A DNA stretch of 59,671 nt from Clostridiales bacterium (lineage in GTDB: Bacteria; Bacillota; Clostridia; Oscillospirales; Oscillospiraceae), in assembly GCA_022772525.1 (NCBI GenBank), contig JALFAD010000037.1, positions 1 to 59,671 on the forward strand, in the 5' to 3' direction. This document shows positions 1 to 8,674 of the stretch, one piece after another. Both the position numbers and the translations under genes were made by a program. The notes below the pieces were generated by a model. That model was not told the origin of the DNA. It searched no databases and worked only from the letters and a program-made list of their open reading frames with translations. How positions within the stretch are numbered: the stretch's first letter is position 1; every line of letters begins with the position of its first letter.

Positions 1-71
1 TCATCCGTGGACAGCACCCGGGCGGGTTTTATGCACACTACCACGGCCTCGTCCACATACAGTAGTTCCAT
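1..71 (-). CDS. RluA-family pseudouridine synthase, N-terminal fragment
   Basis: Only the first 23 codons are inside the window; the gene runs leftward off the edge. The translation begins MELLYVDEAVVVCIKPARVL, matching the opening strand of RluA/RluD catalytic domains (a 'D-E/D-x-x-V-V-x-x-K-P-A' pattern just after the start). There is no room for an S4 domain before it, so it is likely the short form without S4. These enzymes isomerise uridine to pseudouridine in rRNA or tRNA. The start is ATG at 71 on the minus strand with AAAGGAGA just upstream. The catalytic Asp lies outside the window, so the subfamily cannot be fixed. It is divergent from the dehydrogenase that starts at 132. Confidence 0.75.
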   Translation of the reverse strand, partial: MELLYVDEAVVVCIKPARVLSTD

Positions 72-131
72 GCAAATCTCTCCTTTGCCTTATCCTATCA
101 AAAAATACGCCCCATTTCAAGGAGGTCAACC

Positions 132-1091
132 ATGAAAATTGTGATTCTTGACGGACACGCGCTGAACCCCGGCGACCTGTCCTACGACTGTCTGCGCCAG
201 TTCGGTGAGCTGACCATCTATGATCGAACAAATTCCGAAGAAGAAGCCATCGAACGCATCGGCGACAGCGAGATTGTTCTGGTGAACAAGGTGCACATCA
301 CCGAAAATCTGCTGGCCCACTGCCCCAATATCCGCCTGATCTGCGTGCAGGCAACGGGCTATAACGTCGTGGACTGCGCCGCCTGCGCCAAGCGTGGTAT
401 CCCCGTAACCAATGTTCCCACCTATGGCACGGCGGCCGTGGCCCAGTTCACCATGGCCCTGATTCTGGAGCTTTGCCACCGGGTGGGACTCCACAACCAC
501 GATGTTCACACCGGGGGCTGGGTCAACGCAAATTGCTTCACCTACTGGCTGACACCGCAGACAGAGCTTGTGGGCAAAACATTGGGCATCATCGGCTTTG
601 GCAGCATCGGGAAAGCCGTGGGCAGACTGGCAAAAGCATTTGGCATGAATGTCATTGCCTATAATCGCTCCCAAAGCGAAGAGGGACGCCAGATTGCTGC
701 GTATGTGGATTTGGACACCCTGCTCTCTCAGGCAGATATCGTTTCCCTGCACTGTCCCCTGTTCCCGGAGACGGAGAAAATTATCAACGCGGAATCCATT
801 GCAAAAATGAAGGACGGGGCCATGCTCATCAACACCTCCCGCGGGCCGCTGGTAGACGAGCAGGCTCTTGCCGACGCCCTGAATTCCGGCAAGCTCCGCT
901 CTGCCGCCGTTGACGTGGTGTGCCACGAGCCTATGGACGCGAACTGTCCCCTGCTTTCCTGCAAGAACTGCATCATCACGCCCCATATGGCCTGGGCGCC
1001 GGTGGAGAGCCGTCAGCGGCTGCTGGACACCGTGGTGGAGAATATCCAAGCGTTCCTCGCTGGGAAGCCGCAGAACGTTGTGAACATGTAA
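132..1091 (+). CDS. D-2-hydroxyacid dehydrogenase (glycerate dehydrogenase-like)
   Basis: A 319-residue NAD-dependent D-2-hydroxyacid dehydrogenase. The Rossmann nucleotide motif GFGSIG is near residue 155. The catalytic trio is visible: Arg in 'NTSRGPLVDE' (about 237), Glu in 'CHEPMD' (about 267) and His in 'ITPHMAWAP' (about 285). The family reduces 2-oxoacids such as hydroxypyruvate or glyoxylate to D-2-hydroxyacids in the cytoplasm. The 'NVPTYGTAAVAQF' segment and the C-terminal 'H-M-A-W' resemble HprA-type glycerate dehydrogenases rather than SerA, and no ACT domain follows. The start has a strong AAGGAGG at about 119-125. The gene stands alone, with a terminator directly after the stop. 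Exact substrate is inferred only. Confidence 0.88.
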   Translation: MKIVILDGHALNPGDLSYDCLRQFGELTIYDRTNSEEEAIERIGDSEIVLVNKVHITENLLAHCPNIRLICVQATGYNVVDCAACAKRGIPVTNVPTYGTAAVAQFTMALILELCHRVGLHNHDVHTGGWVNANCFTYWLTPQTELVGKTLGIIGFGSIGKAVGRLAKAFGMNVIAYNRSQSEEGRQIAAYVDLDTLLSQADIVSLHCPLFPETEKIINAESIAKMKDGAMLINTSRGPLVDEQALADALNSGKLRSAAVDVVCHEPMDANCPLLSCKNCIITPHMAWAPVESRQRLLDTVVENIQAFLAGKPQNVVNM

Positions 1092-1096
1092 CTGTG

Positions 1097-1125
1097 CCAG
1101 CGCCGTTTCCGGCGCTGGTTTTCTT
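1097..1125 (+). terminator. Rho-independent terminator after the dehydrogenase
   Basis: An 8-bp perfect GC-rich stem (CCAGCGCC / GGCGCTGG) with a six-base loop is followed by TTTTCTT, six bases after the stop codon. Confidence 0.85.
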
Positions 1126-1202
1126 AAAATTATTTTATCCGGTGTGAGATATTTGCCCACGCTTCCGTACTATATAGGTGAAACGGAAAGGATGTGAAGT
1201 GT

Positions 1203-1760
1203 TTGAAAGATCACGAAATCATTGACCTGTTCTTTGAGCGCTCGGAGCAGGCAATTACAGAGCTGATTGACAAATACGGAGCGGCAATCAAAAACGTGGC
1301 GTCCAATATACTGAAAAGTGTTCAGGATGTGGAGGAATGCGCCAATGATACATACCTTCAGGTCTGGAACCGCATTCCACCCACACGTCCCAAATACCTT
1401 GGGGCCTACTCCTGCCGGATTGCCAGAAATATCTGCCTGAACCGATATTATTCCAATACCGCCGAGAAGCGAAACAGCTTCTATGACGCGGCACTGGAAG
1501 AGCTGGAGGAAACCATTCCCGCCCTGTCCACCGTGGAATCGGAGTACGATGCCAAGGAATTGGCACGGTATCTCAACCAGTTCTTAACAAAACTGTCCCG
1601 GGACGACCGGTTCCTATTCCTGCGGCGGTACTGGTACGGGGACGGCATCCGTCAGATTGCGCAGGCCATGGGAATTACGCCCCATACCGCTTCCGTCCGT
1701 CTTTTCCGTTTGCGGCAAAAGCTGCAAAGCTACTTACAAAGTGAGGGGATGATCGCGTGA
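1203..1760 (+). CDS. ECF-type RNA polymerase sigma factor
   Basis: A small sigma-70-family protein with only regions 2 and 4. Region 2 covers about residues 20-85, with the core-binding stretch 'VQDVEECANDTYLQVW'. Region 4 covers about 120-180, with the helix-turn-helix 'IRQIAQAMGITPHTASVRLFRLRQKL'. It would redirect RNA polymerase to a small regulon. Two starts are possible: GTG at 1194, only 2 bases after GGAAAGG, and TTG at 1203, about 11 bases after it. I chose TTG because homologues I know of begin near 'KDHEII'. The stop overlaps the next gene's GTG by four bases, the usual sigma/anti-sigma coupling. No regulon can be read from this window. Confidence 0.85.
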   Translation: MKDHEIIDLFFERSEQAITELIDKYGAAIKNVASNILKSVQDVEECANDTYLQVWNRIPPTRPKYLGAYSCRIARNICLNRYYSNTAEKRNSFYDAALEELEETIPALSTVESEYDAKELARYLNQFLTKLSRDDRFLFLRRYWYGDGIRQIAQAMGITPHTASVRLFRLRQKLQSYLQSEGMIA

Positions 1761-2851
1761 ATCGGAAACTGATATCCAAGGCCCTCGGCGGCATCGACGA
1801 CCATTTCATTGCGGAGAGCATGGTTTACCGGGAAGCGAACCCACGCCGTTCCCCGGAAAGGAATCGAAAAATGGGTAAATATGAAAATCGCAATGCGGGG
1901 CATTCGCATAGAAGATTGTTTGCGTTGGTTTTGGCGGCCTGTCTGGTGTTCTCCCTTGCCATCACCGCCTATGCCGCCAATCTATTCGGGATTCGGGAGA
2001 TGTTCCGCACGCCCTACCGGGAGCTGCCGGAAGCGGTGGAGCCTTACATTCAGCAGCACACGGAAGCGGCGGAGTCTTACATTCCGCAGAACACGGAAGC
2101 GACCCGGGAGGAGAATTGGAGTGCCCGCGTTACGGAATCCCTCTGTGATGGCACCAAGATTCTGGTGACAGTTACCATCTCCGGCGGCGATCAATACATT
2201 GTCGCGCCTACAGATGCCATGCCCAGTGACACCATTGGTTTAATCGGATTATCTGGGGATCAGACGCTGGAAAGCTACGCTCAGTCTCAGGGGAAGAATC
2301 TGCTGCTTGTGGGCGCAACGCTCAGGCGTAGTGAAGGACTGGGGATTTTTGTGGAATCTCAGAAGTTTGAGAATTCCTCCCCCAGCGAGATGCACATTCT
2401 TGTGGAAGCGGACCGCACAAGTTCCGATCCTGCCGAGGAAGCGGTGTGTCAGGTTTACGCGCTGGAGGCGGGAAGCGAAGCTGTGGAACGGCTGGAACTG
2501 CCCTTTACCCTGGAGGAAGCTCCAAAAGAAGAAGAAAGCATCCTTGTGCCCGTTACCCCAGATGCCATTCCCGGCGTGACGGTAGGAGAAGCCACAGTGA
2601 CGGAAACGCCATTGGGCATCAGCGTCCGCTGGATGGAGACCATCACCGATCAGGATGCGCATTATGATATTAAGAAAGTGGAGTTTGATGAGCTTACGGA
2701 TTATGATGGAGGCGGCTTAGTACAGGCGGATGACGGAAACTGGTATTTCCAGATTTCCATGGGAAAGGGCGAAGTCACCGACACCCTGACCGCCCATTTC
2801 TACGACTGGGAAAATCAGCCGATTGGAGACATCGTATTCAAGAAAAAGTAA
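1757..2851 (+). CDS. Membrane-anchored protein, presumed anti-sigma factor
   Basis: A 364-residue protein with a charged N-terminal cytoplasmic part (about 1-50), one hydrophobic helix near residues 52-73 ('LFALVLAACLVFSLAITAYA') and a large extracellular C-terminal part. This layout, with a GTG start overlapping the sigma-factor stop, is typical of anti-sigma factors that hold an ECF sigma at the membrane. No zinc-binding ZAS motif (HxxxCxxC) is seen. Two tandem 11-residue repeats follow the helix (residues 95-105 and 106-116, 'E-P/S-Y-I-x-Q-x-T-E-A'), encoded by a 33-bp DNA repeat. The anti-sigma role is inferred from position and topology; the extracellular domain is not recognised. Confidence 0.7.
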   Translation: MNRKLISKALGGIDDHFIAESMVYREANPRRSPERNRKMGKYENRNAGHSHRRLFALVLAACLVFSLAITAYAANLFGIREMFRTPYRELPEAVEPYIQQHTEAAESYIPQNTEATREENWSARVTESLCDGTKILVTVTISGGDQYIVAPTDAMPSDTIGLIGLSGDQTLESYAQSQGKNLLLVGATLRRSEGLGIFVESQKFENSSPSEMHILVEADRTSSDPAEEAVCQVYALEAGSEAVERLELPFTLEEAPKEEESILVPVTPDAIPGVTVGEATVTETPLGISVRWMETITDQDAHYDIKKVEFDELTDYDGGGLVQADDGNWYFQISMGKGEVTDTLTAHFYDWENQPIGDIVFKKK

Positions 2852-2863
2852 ACAACGATACGC

Positions 2864-2893
2864 AAAAGAGAGGGCGAGTTGCCCTCTCTTTTA
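2864..2893 (+). terminator. Rho-independent terminator after the anti-sigma gene
   Basis: A 12-bp stem (AAAAGAGAGGGC / GCCCTCTCTTTT) with loop GAGTT, 13 bases after the stop. It ends in a T-rich arm on either strand, so it could also stop tsaD transcripts coming from the right. Confidence 0.85.
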
Positions 2894-2900
2894 CGTTATG

Positions 2901-3028
2901 TTATGCACAGTTTCCACAGACCTATCCACAAAAATACAGCGTAAATGTTGATATTATCCGTGCTTTTGCAACAGTCTTTTAACAATTACGTCATAATTAC
3001 CATGCCAGTGCGCTTATATTTATCCACA
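2901..3028 (+). other. Cluster of DnaA-box sequences in a convergent intergenic gap
   Basis: Two sequences match the DnaA box TTATNCACA exactly: TTATGCACA (2901-2909) and TTATCCACA (3020-3028). Two more miss the consensus by one base at position 1: GTTTCCACA (2910-2918) and CTATCCACA (2922-2930). All four face the same way. The 90 bases between the last two are AT-rich. The gap lies between two gene 3' ends, so it has no obvious promoter job. DnaA binding is inferred from sequence only; no dnaA or dnaN gene is nearby, so this is probably not the main origin. Confidence 0.5.
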
Positions 3029-3033
3029 CCTAT

Positions 3034-4050
3034 TTACAGTGCTTCCCCCAGAATGGACTTGGTCGCATAGGCGTTCAGGCTCATGTCAGCCGTATTCCCG
3101 GCACAGTATTCATAATATGCCTGTGCCCCGATCATGGCGCCATTGTCACCGCAAAGGCTTAAGGGGGGCATATAGACTTCCGCGCCCAATTCTTTCGCCG
3201 CCGCCAACAAGTCAGCGCGGATACGGGAATTGGCTGCCACACCGCCGGCAACCGCGATTTTCCGGTAGCCGGTTTCTTTCATAGCCATCACTGCCCGAGG
3301 AACCAGCGTGTCGGACACGGCAGCGGAGAAGGCCGCGCACAGGCTGGGCACGTCCAGTTCCTCTCCCACCTGCTCCGCATGGTGAATCAGGTTCAGGGCG
3401 GCGGTCTTCAGACCGGAAAAGCTCATGTTGTAGGGATTTTCGCCGGGCTTGCTGCGGGGAAGAACGTATTTTGTTTCATCGCCCAGCTTTGCCGCCTTGT
3501 CAAGGGCCGCGCCGCCGGGATAGGGCATTCCCAGCACCCGCGCAACCTTGTCAAAGCTCTCCCCTGCCGCGTCATCCAAGGTCGTGCCGAGAATCCGCAT
3601 GTCCGTATAGTCCTTGACCTCCACAAACATAGTGTGTCCGCCGGACACCACCAGACACAGAAAAGGCGGTTCCAATTCCGGGTAGGCAAGATAATTGGCG
3701 GCGATGTGGCCCCGGATATGGTGCACCGGAATCAGAGGCTTGCCCATGGCCAGCGCCGCCGCCTTGGCAAAGTTCACACCCACCAGCACCGCGCCGATAA
3801 GGCCGGGGGCATAGGTCACGGCAACTGCGTCAATGTCCCGCCGGGTCAGGCCGGTTTCGCGCAGCGCTTGCTCAGCCAGACCGTAAATCGCTTCAATGTG
3901 CTTCCGGGAGGCGATCTCCGGCACTACGCCGCCGTAAATCCGGTGCAGGTCCACCTGAGAGGCGATGCAGTCCGTCAGCACCTGCCGTCCATCCCTGACG
4001 ATGGCGACGGCGGTTTCATCGCAGGAGGATTCTACCGAAAGAATGTTCAA
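3034..4050 (-). CDS. tsaD: tRNA N6-threonylcarbamoyladenosine transferase TsaD
   Basis: The catalytic subunit that moves the threonylcarbamoyl group from TC-AMP to A37 of ANN-decoding tRNAs, working with TsaB and TsaE, neither of which is in the window. Family marks are 'SVESSCDETAVAIV' at the N-terminus, the metal-binding 'VHHIRGHIAANY' (H-x3-H, near 109-113), 'VSGGHTM', and the late 'GGVAANSRIR' and 'LCGDNGAMI'. The full frame opens at GTG 4059, but GGAAAGGAG sits right against that codon. TTG at 4050 has correct spacing and makes a TTGA overlap with the rimI stop, so I use it (338 residues, normal for the family). Last gene of the cysS-polA-rimI-tsaD chain. Confidence 0.95.
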   Translation of the reverse strand: MNILSVESSCDETAVAIVRDGRQVLTDCIASQVDLHRIYGGVVPEIASRKHIEAIYGLAEQALRETGLTRRDIDAVAVTYAPGLIGAVLVGVNFAKAAALAMGKPLIPVHHIRGHIAANYLAYPELEPPFLCLVVSGGHTMFVEVKDYTDMRILGTTLDDAAGESFDKVARVLGMPYPGGAALDKAAKLGDETKYVLPRSKPGENPYNMSFSGLKTAALNLIHHAEQVGEELDVPSLCAAFSAAVSDTLVPRAVMAMKETGYRKIAVAGGVAANSRIRADLLAAAKELGAEVYMPPLSLCGDNGAMIGAQAYYEYCAGNTADMSLNAYATKSILGEAL

Positions 4051-4487
4051 ATTTCCCACTCCTTTCCCAGAATCAGGGCGTTTTCTTTGGGATTTCTGTA
4101 ATAGTTTTTCCGAAGGCCCAGCTGGGTGAAGCCCATCGCTTTATACAGCGCTATGGCGGGGAGATTGGATTCCCGGACTTCCAGCCGCAGAATGCGGCTT
4201 CCCCGTGCCTTCAGCCGGCTGACCAACTCTGCAATCAGAGCGGCGGCAATGCCTTTCCGGCGGCAGTCCGGGCGGACGGCAATGTTCATCATATCCGTCT
4301 CGTCCAGCACCGTCTGGGAGCCGACATAGCCGCAGACGGCCCCATCCTCCTCGGCGATGAGCCACAGGGACAAGGGGTTTTCCAGTTCAGAAGCTATGCT
4401 GGTTTCGCTCCACGGATCGGAAAAGCACAGTTTTTCCAGCGCCGCGACCTGCGCCACATGGCTTTCGTTCATGGGTATCATCTTCAT
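4047..4487 (-). CDS. rimI: Ribosomal protein S18-alanine N-acetyltransferase RimI
   Basis: A 146-residue GNAT acetyltransferase. The acetyl-CoA loop is 'RPDCRRKGIAAALI' (R/Q-x-x-G-x-G/A pattern), followed by 'LRLEVRESNLPAIALYKAMGF', the typical RimI strand and helix. It would acetylate the N-terminal Ala of ribosomal protein S18. The ATG at 4487 overlaps the polA stop by four bases (ATGA); longer in-frame codons upstream lie inside polA and have no support. In many Firmicutes rimI sits beside tsaB and tsaD; here it is directly before tsaD, which supports the call, but tsaB is absent. Confidence 0.88.
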   Translation of the reverse strand: MKMIPMNESHVAQVAALEKLCFSDPWSETSIASELENPLSLWLIAEEDGAVCGYVGSQTVLDETDMMNIAVRPDCRRKGIAAALIAELVSRLKARGSRILRLEVRESNLPAIALYKAMGFTQLGLRKNYYRNPKENALILGKEWEI

Positions 4488-7012
4488 TTTGCATCGTACC
4501 AGCTCTTTCCGAAGTGGGCTTCCGCCGTCAGCGGCACCTTCAGCTGGGCAACGCCCTCCATCTCCCGGCTGACCAGCGCGGCAACCGCTTCGGCCTGTCC
4601 CTCCGGACATTCCACGATCAATTCGTCATGGACCTGAAGCAGAAGCTTTGCTTCCGGGTAGTTCTCCTTCAGCGCGTTCTCCACCCGAATCATGGCCAGC
4701 TTGATGATATCCGCCGCCGTGCCCTGAATGGGGGTGTTCAGCGTAATACGCTCCGCGCCGCTGCGGACATTAAAGTTGCTGCTTTTCAGCTCCGGCACAT
4801 ACCGGCGGCGGCCGTAGAGGGTCTGGGTGTATCCGGTCTCACGGGCATCCGCCACCACCTGTTTCATATAAGCACGGACACCGGAATAGTTCGCCAGATA
4901 GTTGTCGATATACTCCCGGGCCTCATAGCGGGATACGCCGATATCCTCCGCAAGGGAGAATTCGCTGATACCGTAGACGATACCGAAGTTCACCGCCTTT
5001 GCGTGACGGCGCTGCAGGGGCGTCACTTCCTCCACGGGAACGCCAAAGACCTGAGAGGCTGTTGCGGTGTGAATGTCCACCCGGTCGCAGAAGGCCTTCT
5101 GCATCGCCTTGTCATCGGCAATATGGGCCAGCACACGCAGTTCAATCTGACTATAGTCCGCGTCAACCAGCACGCAGCCCGGCTCCGGCACGAACATTTT
5201 TCGAATCTCTGCTCCCAAATCCGTTCTAACCGGGATATTTTGCAGGTTTGGCTCCGTAGAGGACAGCCGTCCGGTGGCAGTTACCAGATTCTGGAAGGTT
5301 GTGTGCACCCGTCCGTCCTCGCCAATTTCCTTCAGCAGGCCGTCAGCGTAGGTGGATTTCAGCTTGGTCAGCATCCGGTAATCCACGATGGCGGGAATGA
5401 TGGGGTGCTTATCCTTCAGCTTTTCCAACACCTCCGCGTTTGTGGAATAACCCTTTTGTGTCTTCTTGGAAGGCGGCAGGCCCAGTTTCTCAAAGAGGAC
5501 CTCCCCCAATTGTTTTGGGGAATTGATATTAAAGGTTCCCCCTGAATAGGAGAAAATCAATTCTTCACAGGCAGCAATGCGCTGGGACAGCATTTGACCG
5601 AACTGTTCCAGCTGGTTACGGTCAATCCGGATACCCCGGTTCTCCATATGGCACAGCACATCACACAAGGGTAGTTCTATATCCCGATACAGGGACGTCA
5701 TGCCGCTCTTTTCCAGTTCCCCTGTCAAAACAGGGCGAAGCTGCCACAGAGCCTCGGCACAGGAGGCGGCGTCTCCATCCTCCACGGAGGTTCCGAGGAA
5801 ATTCGTCGCCAGCTTGGAGACGGGATAATCCGATTGAGAAGGGTTCAGGTCATAGGCGGCAAGGGCCGTGTCGAAAACGCACTGTCCGCTGCCAATCCCC
5901 AGCCCGTCCAACCGGTGGAAGGTGGTTTTACTGTCATGGAGAATCAGCTTTTTATCCGTAAGGGCAAGGCCCTGCATTGTCAGCTCCATGGGGGTAAATG
6001 CGCATACGCCACCCTCCCACGCGATGCCCAGACTTCCGTCCTCCGCCAGGTACAGGGCGCACTCCGTTACGTCCGCAGGCATGGCGTCCACCCTCGGCAG
6101 TGCCTTGACAGCAGTCTCCTGCCGGGGCACTTCCTCCGCCGCCCCGCGAAGGCCGTATTTGTCAATCAGGCGCACAAATTCCAGCTTCTGAAACAGTTTA
6201 TATAACTCCGGGCGGTTATAGGGCTGGACAATGGCATCCTGCGGGGCGAACTCCACAGGCGCTTCCGGACGGATGGTGGCCAGATCATAGGAAAGATAGG
6301 CCTGTTCCCTGTCCTTTTCCAGCTTTTCCCGCAGCTTTGGACGGATGGATGGGTCGTCGAGATGGGCGTACACACCGTCCAGACTTCCGAATTTCGCCAG
6401 CAACTCCTTGGCGGTCTTGGGGCCGATGCCGCCGACGCCGGGAATATTGTCGGAGGAATCCCCCATCAGCGCTTTCAGATCAATCAACTTCTTCGGCTCA
6501 AAACCGTATTCCTCCCGGAACACTTCCTCCGTATACAGGGTCGCCGTGGTCTGCCCCGGCTTGGAGATTACCAGCTTCACATGAACATTTCCGTCAATTA
6601 GCTGCAAGGAATCCCGGTCGCCGGTGACGATAACGCACTCCCAGCCCTGATTTGAGCAGATTTTCGCCGCCGTACCAATGACATCGTCGGCTTCCCAGCC
6701 CTGACACTCATAAATGGGGATGTTCATGGCCCGGAGCACATCCTTCATAATGGGCATTTGCTGGGCCAGCTCCTCCGGCATACCGTGGCGGTTCGCCTTA
6801 TAGCCCTCATATTTCAGATGGCGGAAGGTAGGCCCATGGAGGTCGAAGGCCACCGCAATGGCCTCCGGCTGCTCCTCCTTCTCCATCCGCTCCAAAATGT
6901 TCAGAAAGCCGTAAATGGCGTGGGTGTACAGGCCGTCCCGGGTTGTCAGGGGGCGAACACCGAAATAGGCCCGGTTAATCACACTGTTGCCATCTAAAAT
7001 CAGCAGCTTCAT
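4484..7012 (-). CDS. polA: DNA polymerase I
   Basis: An 842-residue PolA that fills gaps and removes RNA primers. It has an N-terminal 5'-3' exonuclease domain (about 1-290: 'LLILDGNSVINRAYFG', 'GWEADDVIG', 'GDSSDNIPGVGGIGPKTA'), a middle 3'-5' exonuclease-like domain and a C-terminal polymerase domain. Motif A is 'DADYSQIELRV' near 616, motif B 'KAVNFGIVYG' near 670 and motif C 'VHDELIVE' near 790. The middle domain lacks the DxE metal site ('CALYLAEDGSLGIAW' where 'DTE' is expected), so proofreading is probably lost, as in Bacillus PolA. The ATG at 7012 overlaps the cysS stop as ATGA and has GGAG at the right spacing. Confidence 0.96.
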   Translation of the reverse strand: MKLLILDGNSVINRAYFGVRPLTTRDGLYTHAIYGFLNILERMEKEEQPEAIAVAFDLHGPTFRHLKYEGYKANRHGMPEELAQQMPIMKDVLRAMNIPIYECQGWEADDVIGTAAKICSNQGWECVIVTGDRDSLQLIDGNVHVKLVISKPGQTTATLYTEEVFREEYGFEPKKLIDLKALMGDSSDNIPGVGGIGPKTAKELLAKFGSLDGVYAHLDDPSIRPKLREKLEKDREQAYLSYDLATIRPEAPVEFAPQDAIVQPYNRPELYKLFQKLEFVRLIDKYGLRGAAEEVPRQETAVKALPRVDAMPADVTECALYLAEDGSLGIAWEGGVCAFTPMELTMQGLALTDKKLILHDSKTTFHRLDGLGIGSGQCVFDTALAAYDLNPSQSDYPVSKLATNFLGTSVEDGDAASCAEALWQLRPVLTGELEKSGMTSLYRDIELPLCDVLCHMENRGIRIDRNQLEQFGQMLSQRIAACEELIFSYSGGTFNINSPKQLGEVLFEKLGLPPSKKTQKGYSTNAEVLEKLKDKHPIIPAIVDYRMLTKLKSTYADGLLKEIGEDGRVHTTFQNLVTATGRLSSTEPNLQNIPVRTDLGAEIRKMFVPEPGCVLVDADYSQIELRVLAHIADDKAMQKAFCDRVDIHTATASQVFGVPVEEVTPLQRRHAKAVNFGIVYGISEFSLAEDIGVSRYEAREYIDNYLANYSGVRAYMKQVVADARETGYTQTLYGRRRYVPELKSSNFNVRSGAERITLNTPIQGTAADIIKLAMIRVENALKENYPEAKLLLQVHDELIVECPEGQAEAVAALVSREMEGVAQLKVPLTAEAHFGKSWYDAK

Positions 7013-8424
7013 ACTTTTCTCCACTTGGTGCCCTGAGGGGTATCGATGATCTCAATGCCTCTGGCCTTCAGTTCATCACGAATCCGGTCGGCTTCGGCAA
7101 AGTTTTTGGCCTTCTTGGCCTCCGTACGGGCGGCAACCAATGCGTCGATTTCAGGATCGGCGTTAGCCGCCTCCTCCGCCGCCTTCGCTTTATTCAGTTT
7201 CTCCGCCGCAGACAGCAGATTCAGAGACAGCACCTGATCGAAGTCTGCGATCAGCGCCAGCTTGGTGGCATCGCTGCACTTGGCCTTCAGTACATCGTAC
7301 AGAGCCGTCACCGCCACAGAGGTGTTCAGATCCGCATTCAGTGCATTTACAAAGCGCTCCTTCAGTTTGTTGAAGGCATCCGAATCTACATCGCCGTCAT
7401 TTTTCAGTGTTGCGATCTTTGCAACCAGTTTATCGTAGGCCGTTACGGCGTTATCAAGGTTCTCCCAGGAGAACACCAGATTCCGCCGATAGTGGCTCTG
7501 CAGGCAGAACAGCCGATAGGCCATGGGGTCGTAGCCCTTCTGTTCCAGCAGGGAGACTGTCAGAAATTCTCCCTTGGACTTAGACATTTTACCAGTATCG
7601 GTATTCAGATGGTGGACATGGAACCAGTAGTTGCACCACTTATGGCCCAGATAGCTTTCGGACTGGGCGATCTCGTTGGTATGATGAGGGAAGGCGTTAT
7701 CGATGCCGCCGCAGTGAATATCCAAATCCTCACCAAGATGCTTCATGGAAATGCAGGAGCACTCGATGTGCCAGCCAGGATAGCCAACACCCCAGGGAGA
7801 GTCCCACTTGAGGGCCTGATCCTCAAACTTGGACTTGGTAAACCAAAGGACAAAATCATTTTTGTTCCGCTTGTTTACGTCCTCTTCCACGCCCTCCCGG
7901 ACGCCGACAGCCAGATCTTCCTCGTCATGGTCGTTGAATACATAATACTGTTCCAGCGTAGAAGTGTCAAAGTACACGTTGCCGCCGGAAACATACGCCT
8001 TTCCCTTGTCCAGCAGGGTCTGCACCATATGAATATACTCCGGGATGCAGTTAGTGGCAGGCTCCACCACATCGGGCCGTTTGATGTTCAGTTTATCACA
8101 ATCAGCAAAAAAAGCATCGGTGTAAAACTTGGCAATCTCCATAACGGTTTTGTGCTCCCGGCGGGCGCCCTTGAGCATCTTGTCCTCGCCGGTGTCCGCG
8201 TCAGAAGCCAGGTGACCCACATCGGTGATGTTCATCACCCGCTTGACGTTGTAGCCATTATAGCGCAGTGCCTTTTCCAGCACATCCTCCATGATGTAGG
8301 TACGCAAGTTGCCGATGTGGGCATAGTGGTACACCGTTGGGCCGCATGTGTACATTTTCACAATGTCGGGGTGGTTGGGAACGAACAGTTCCTTCTTGTG
8401 GGACAGTGAATTGTATAGATACAT
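7009..8424 (-). CDS. cysS: Cysteine-tRNA ligase
   Basis: A class Ia synthetase of 471 residues that charges tRNA-Cys. The zinc/active-site start 'YTCGPTVYHYAHIGNLR' contains the HIGH-type motif HIGN, 'HIECSCISM' supplies further zinc ligands, and 'GKMSKSKGEF' near 275 is the KMSKS loop. The C-terminal DALR-type and anticodon-binding region ends with 'GIEIIDTPQGTKWRKV', a common CysS tail. It is the first gene after a Cys-type T-box leader and the head of the cysS-polA-rimI-tsaD chain. Its TGA stop lies within the polA start, so translation of polA is probably coupled to it. Confidence 0.97.
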   Translation of the reverse strand: MYLYNSLSHKKELFVPNHPDIVKMYTCGPTVYHYAHIGNLRTYIMEDVLEKALRYNGYNVKRVMNITDVGHLASDADTGEDKMLKGARREHKTVMEIAKFYTDAFFADCDKLNIKRPDVVEPATNCIPEYIHMVQTLLDKGKAYVSGGNVYFDTSTLEQYYVFNDHDEEDLAVGVREGVEEDVNKRNKNDFVLWFTKSKFEDQALKWDSPWGVGYPGWHIECSCISMKHLGEDLDIHCGGIDNAFPHHTNEIAQSESYLGHKWCNYWFHVHHLNTDTGKMSKSKGEFLTVSLLEQKGYDPMAYRLFCLQSHYRRNLVFSWENLDNAVTAYDKLVAKIATLKNDGDVDSDAFNKLKERFVNALNADLNTSVAVTALYDVLKAKCSDATKLALIADFDQVLSLNLLSAAEKLNKAKAAEEAANADPEIDALVAARTEAKKAKNFAEADRIRDELKARGIEIIDTPQGTKWRKV

Positions 8425-8474
8425 AGTAGTTCCTCCTATCAGAATGTTTTAAGAAATACGAAGGTTGTAAAATA

Positions 8475-8672
8475 GAAAAACGCCCCCTGTACCTATGTAC
8501 AAGAGGCGGTCGTTGCCGCGGTTCCACTCTTATTTCTCACTTATTATTACAATCCGCTCCCGGACGCACATTCCCATTTCCAACACATACCCAGGCTTAC
8601 AGCCGATGGCCTGAATTCTCTGAATGGGTGAAAATGGTACTCTTTCCGTTCACAGCGGTATTTAGTTCCGGG
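8475..8672 (-). promoter_or_regulatory. T-box riboswitch leader of cysS
   Basis: Reading leftward, the leader has an AGTA element in the 5' side of stem I, a specifier region 'GGGAATGTGCGTCC', the T-box core AGAGTGGAACCGCGG (8530-8516), and a terminator hairpin (CGCCTCTTGTACATAGGTAC...GGGGGCG) followed by TTTTTCT. The specifier can be read as TGC at 8568-8566 or TGT just before it; both are Cys codons followed by a purine. Uncharged tRNA-Cys would favour the antiterminator and let transcription enter cysS and the genes behind it. Confidence 0.9.
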
Positions 8673-8674
8673 TT

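Noticed and set aside
2954..2962. A fifth DnaA box, TTATCCGTG
   Set aside because: Three mismatches from the consensus; too weak to count.
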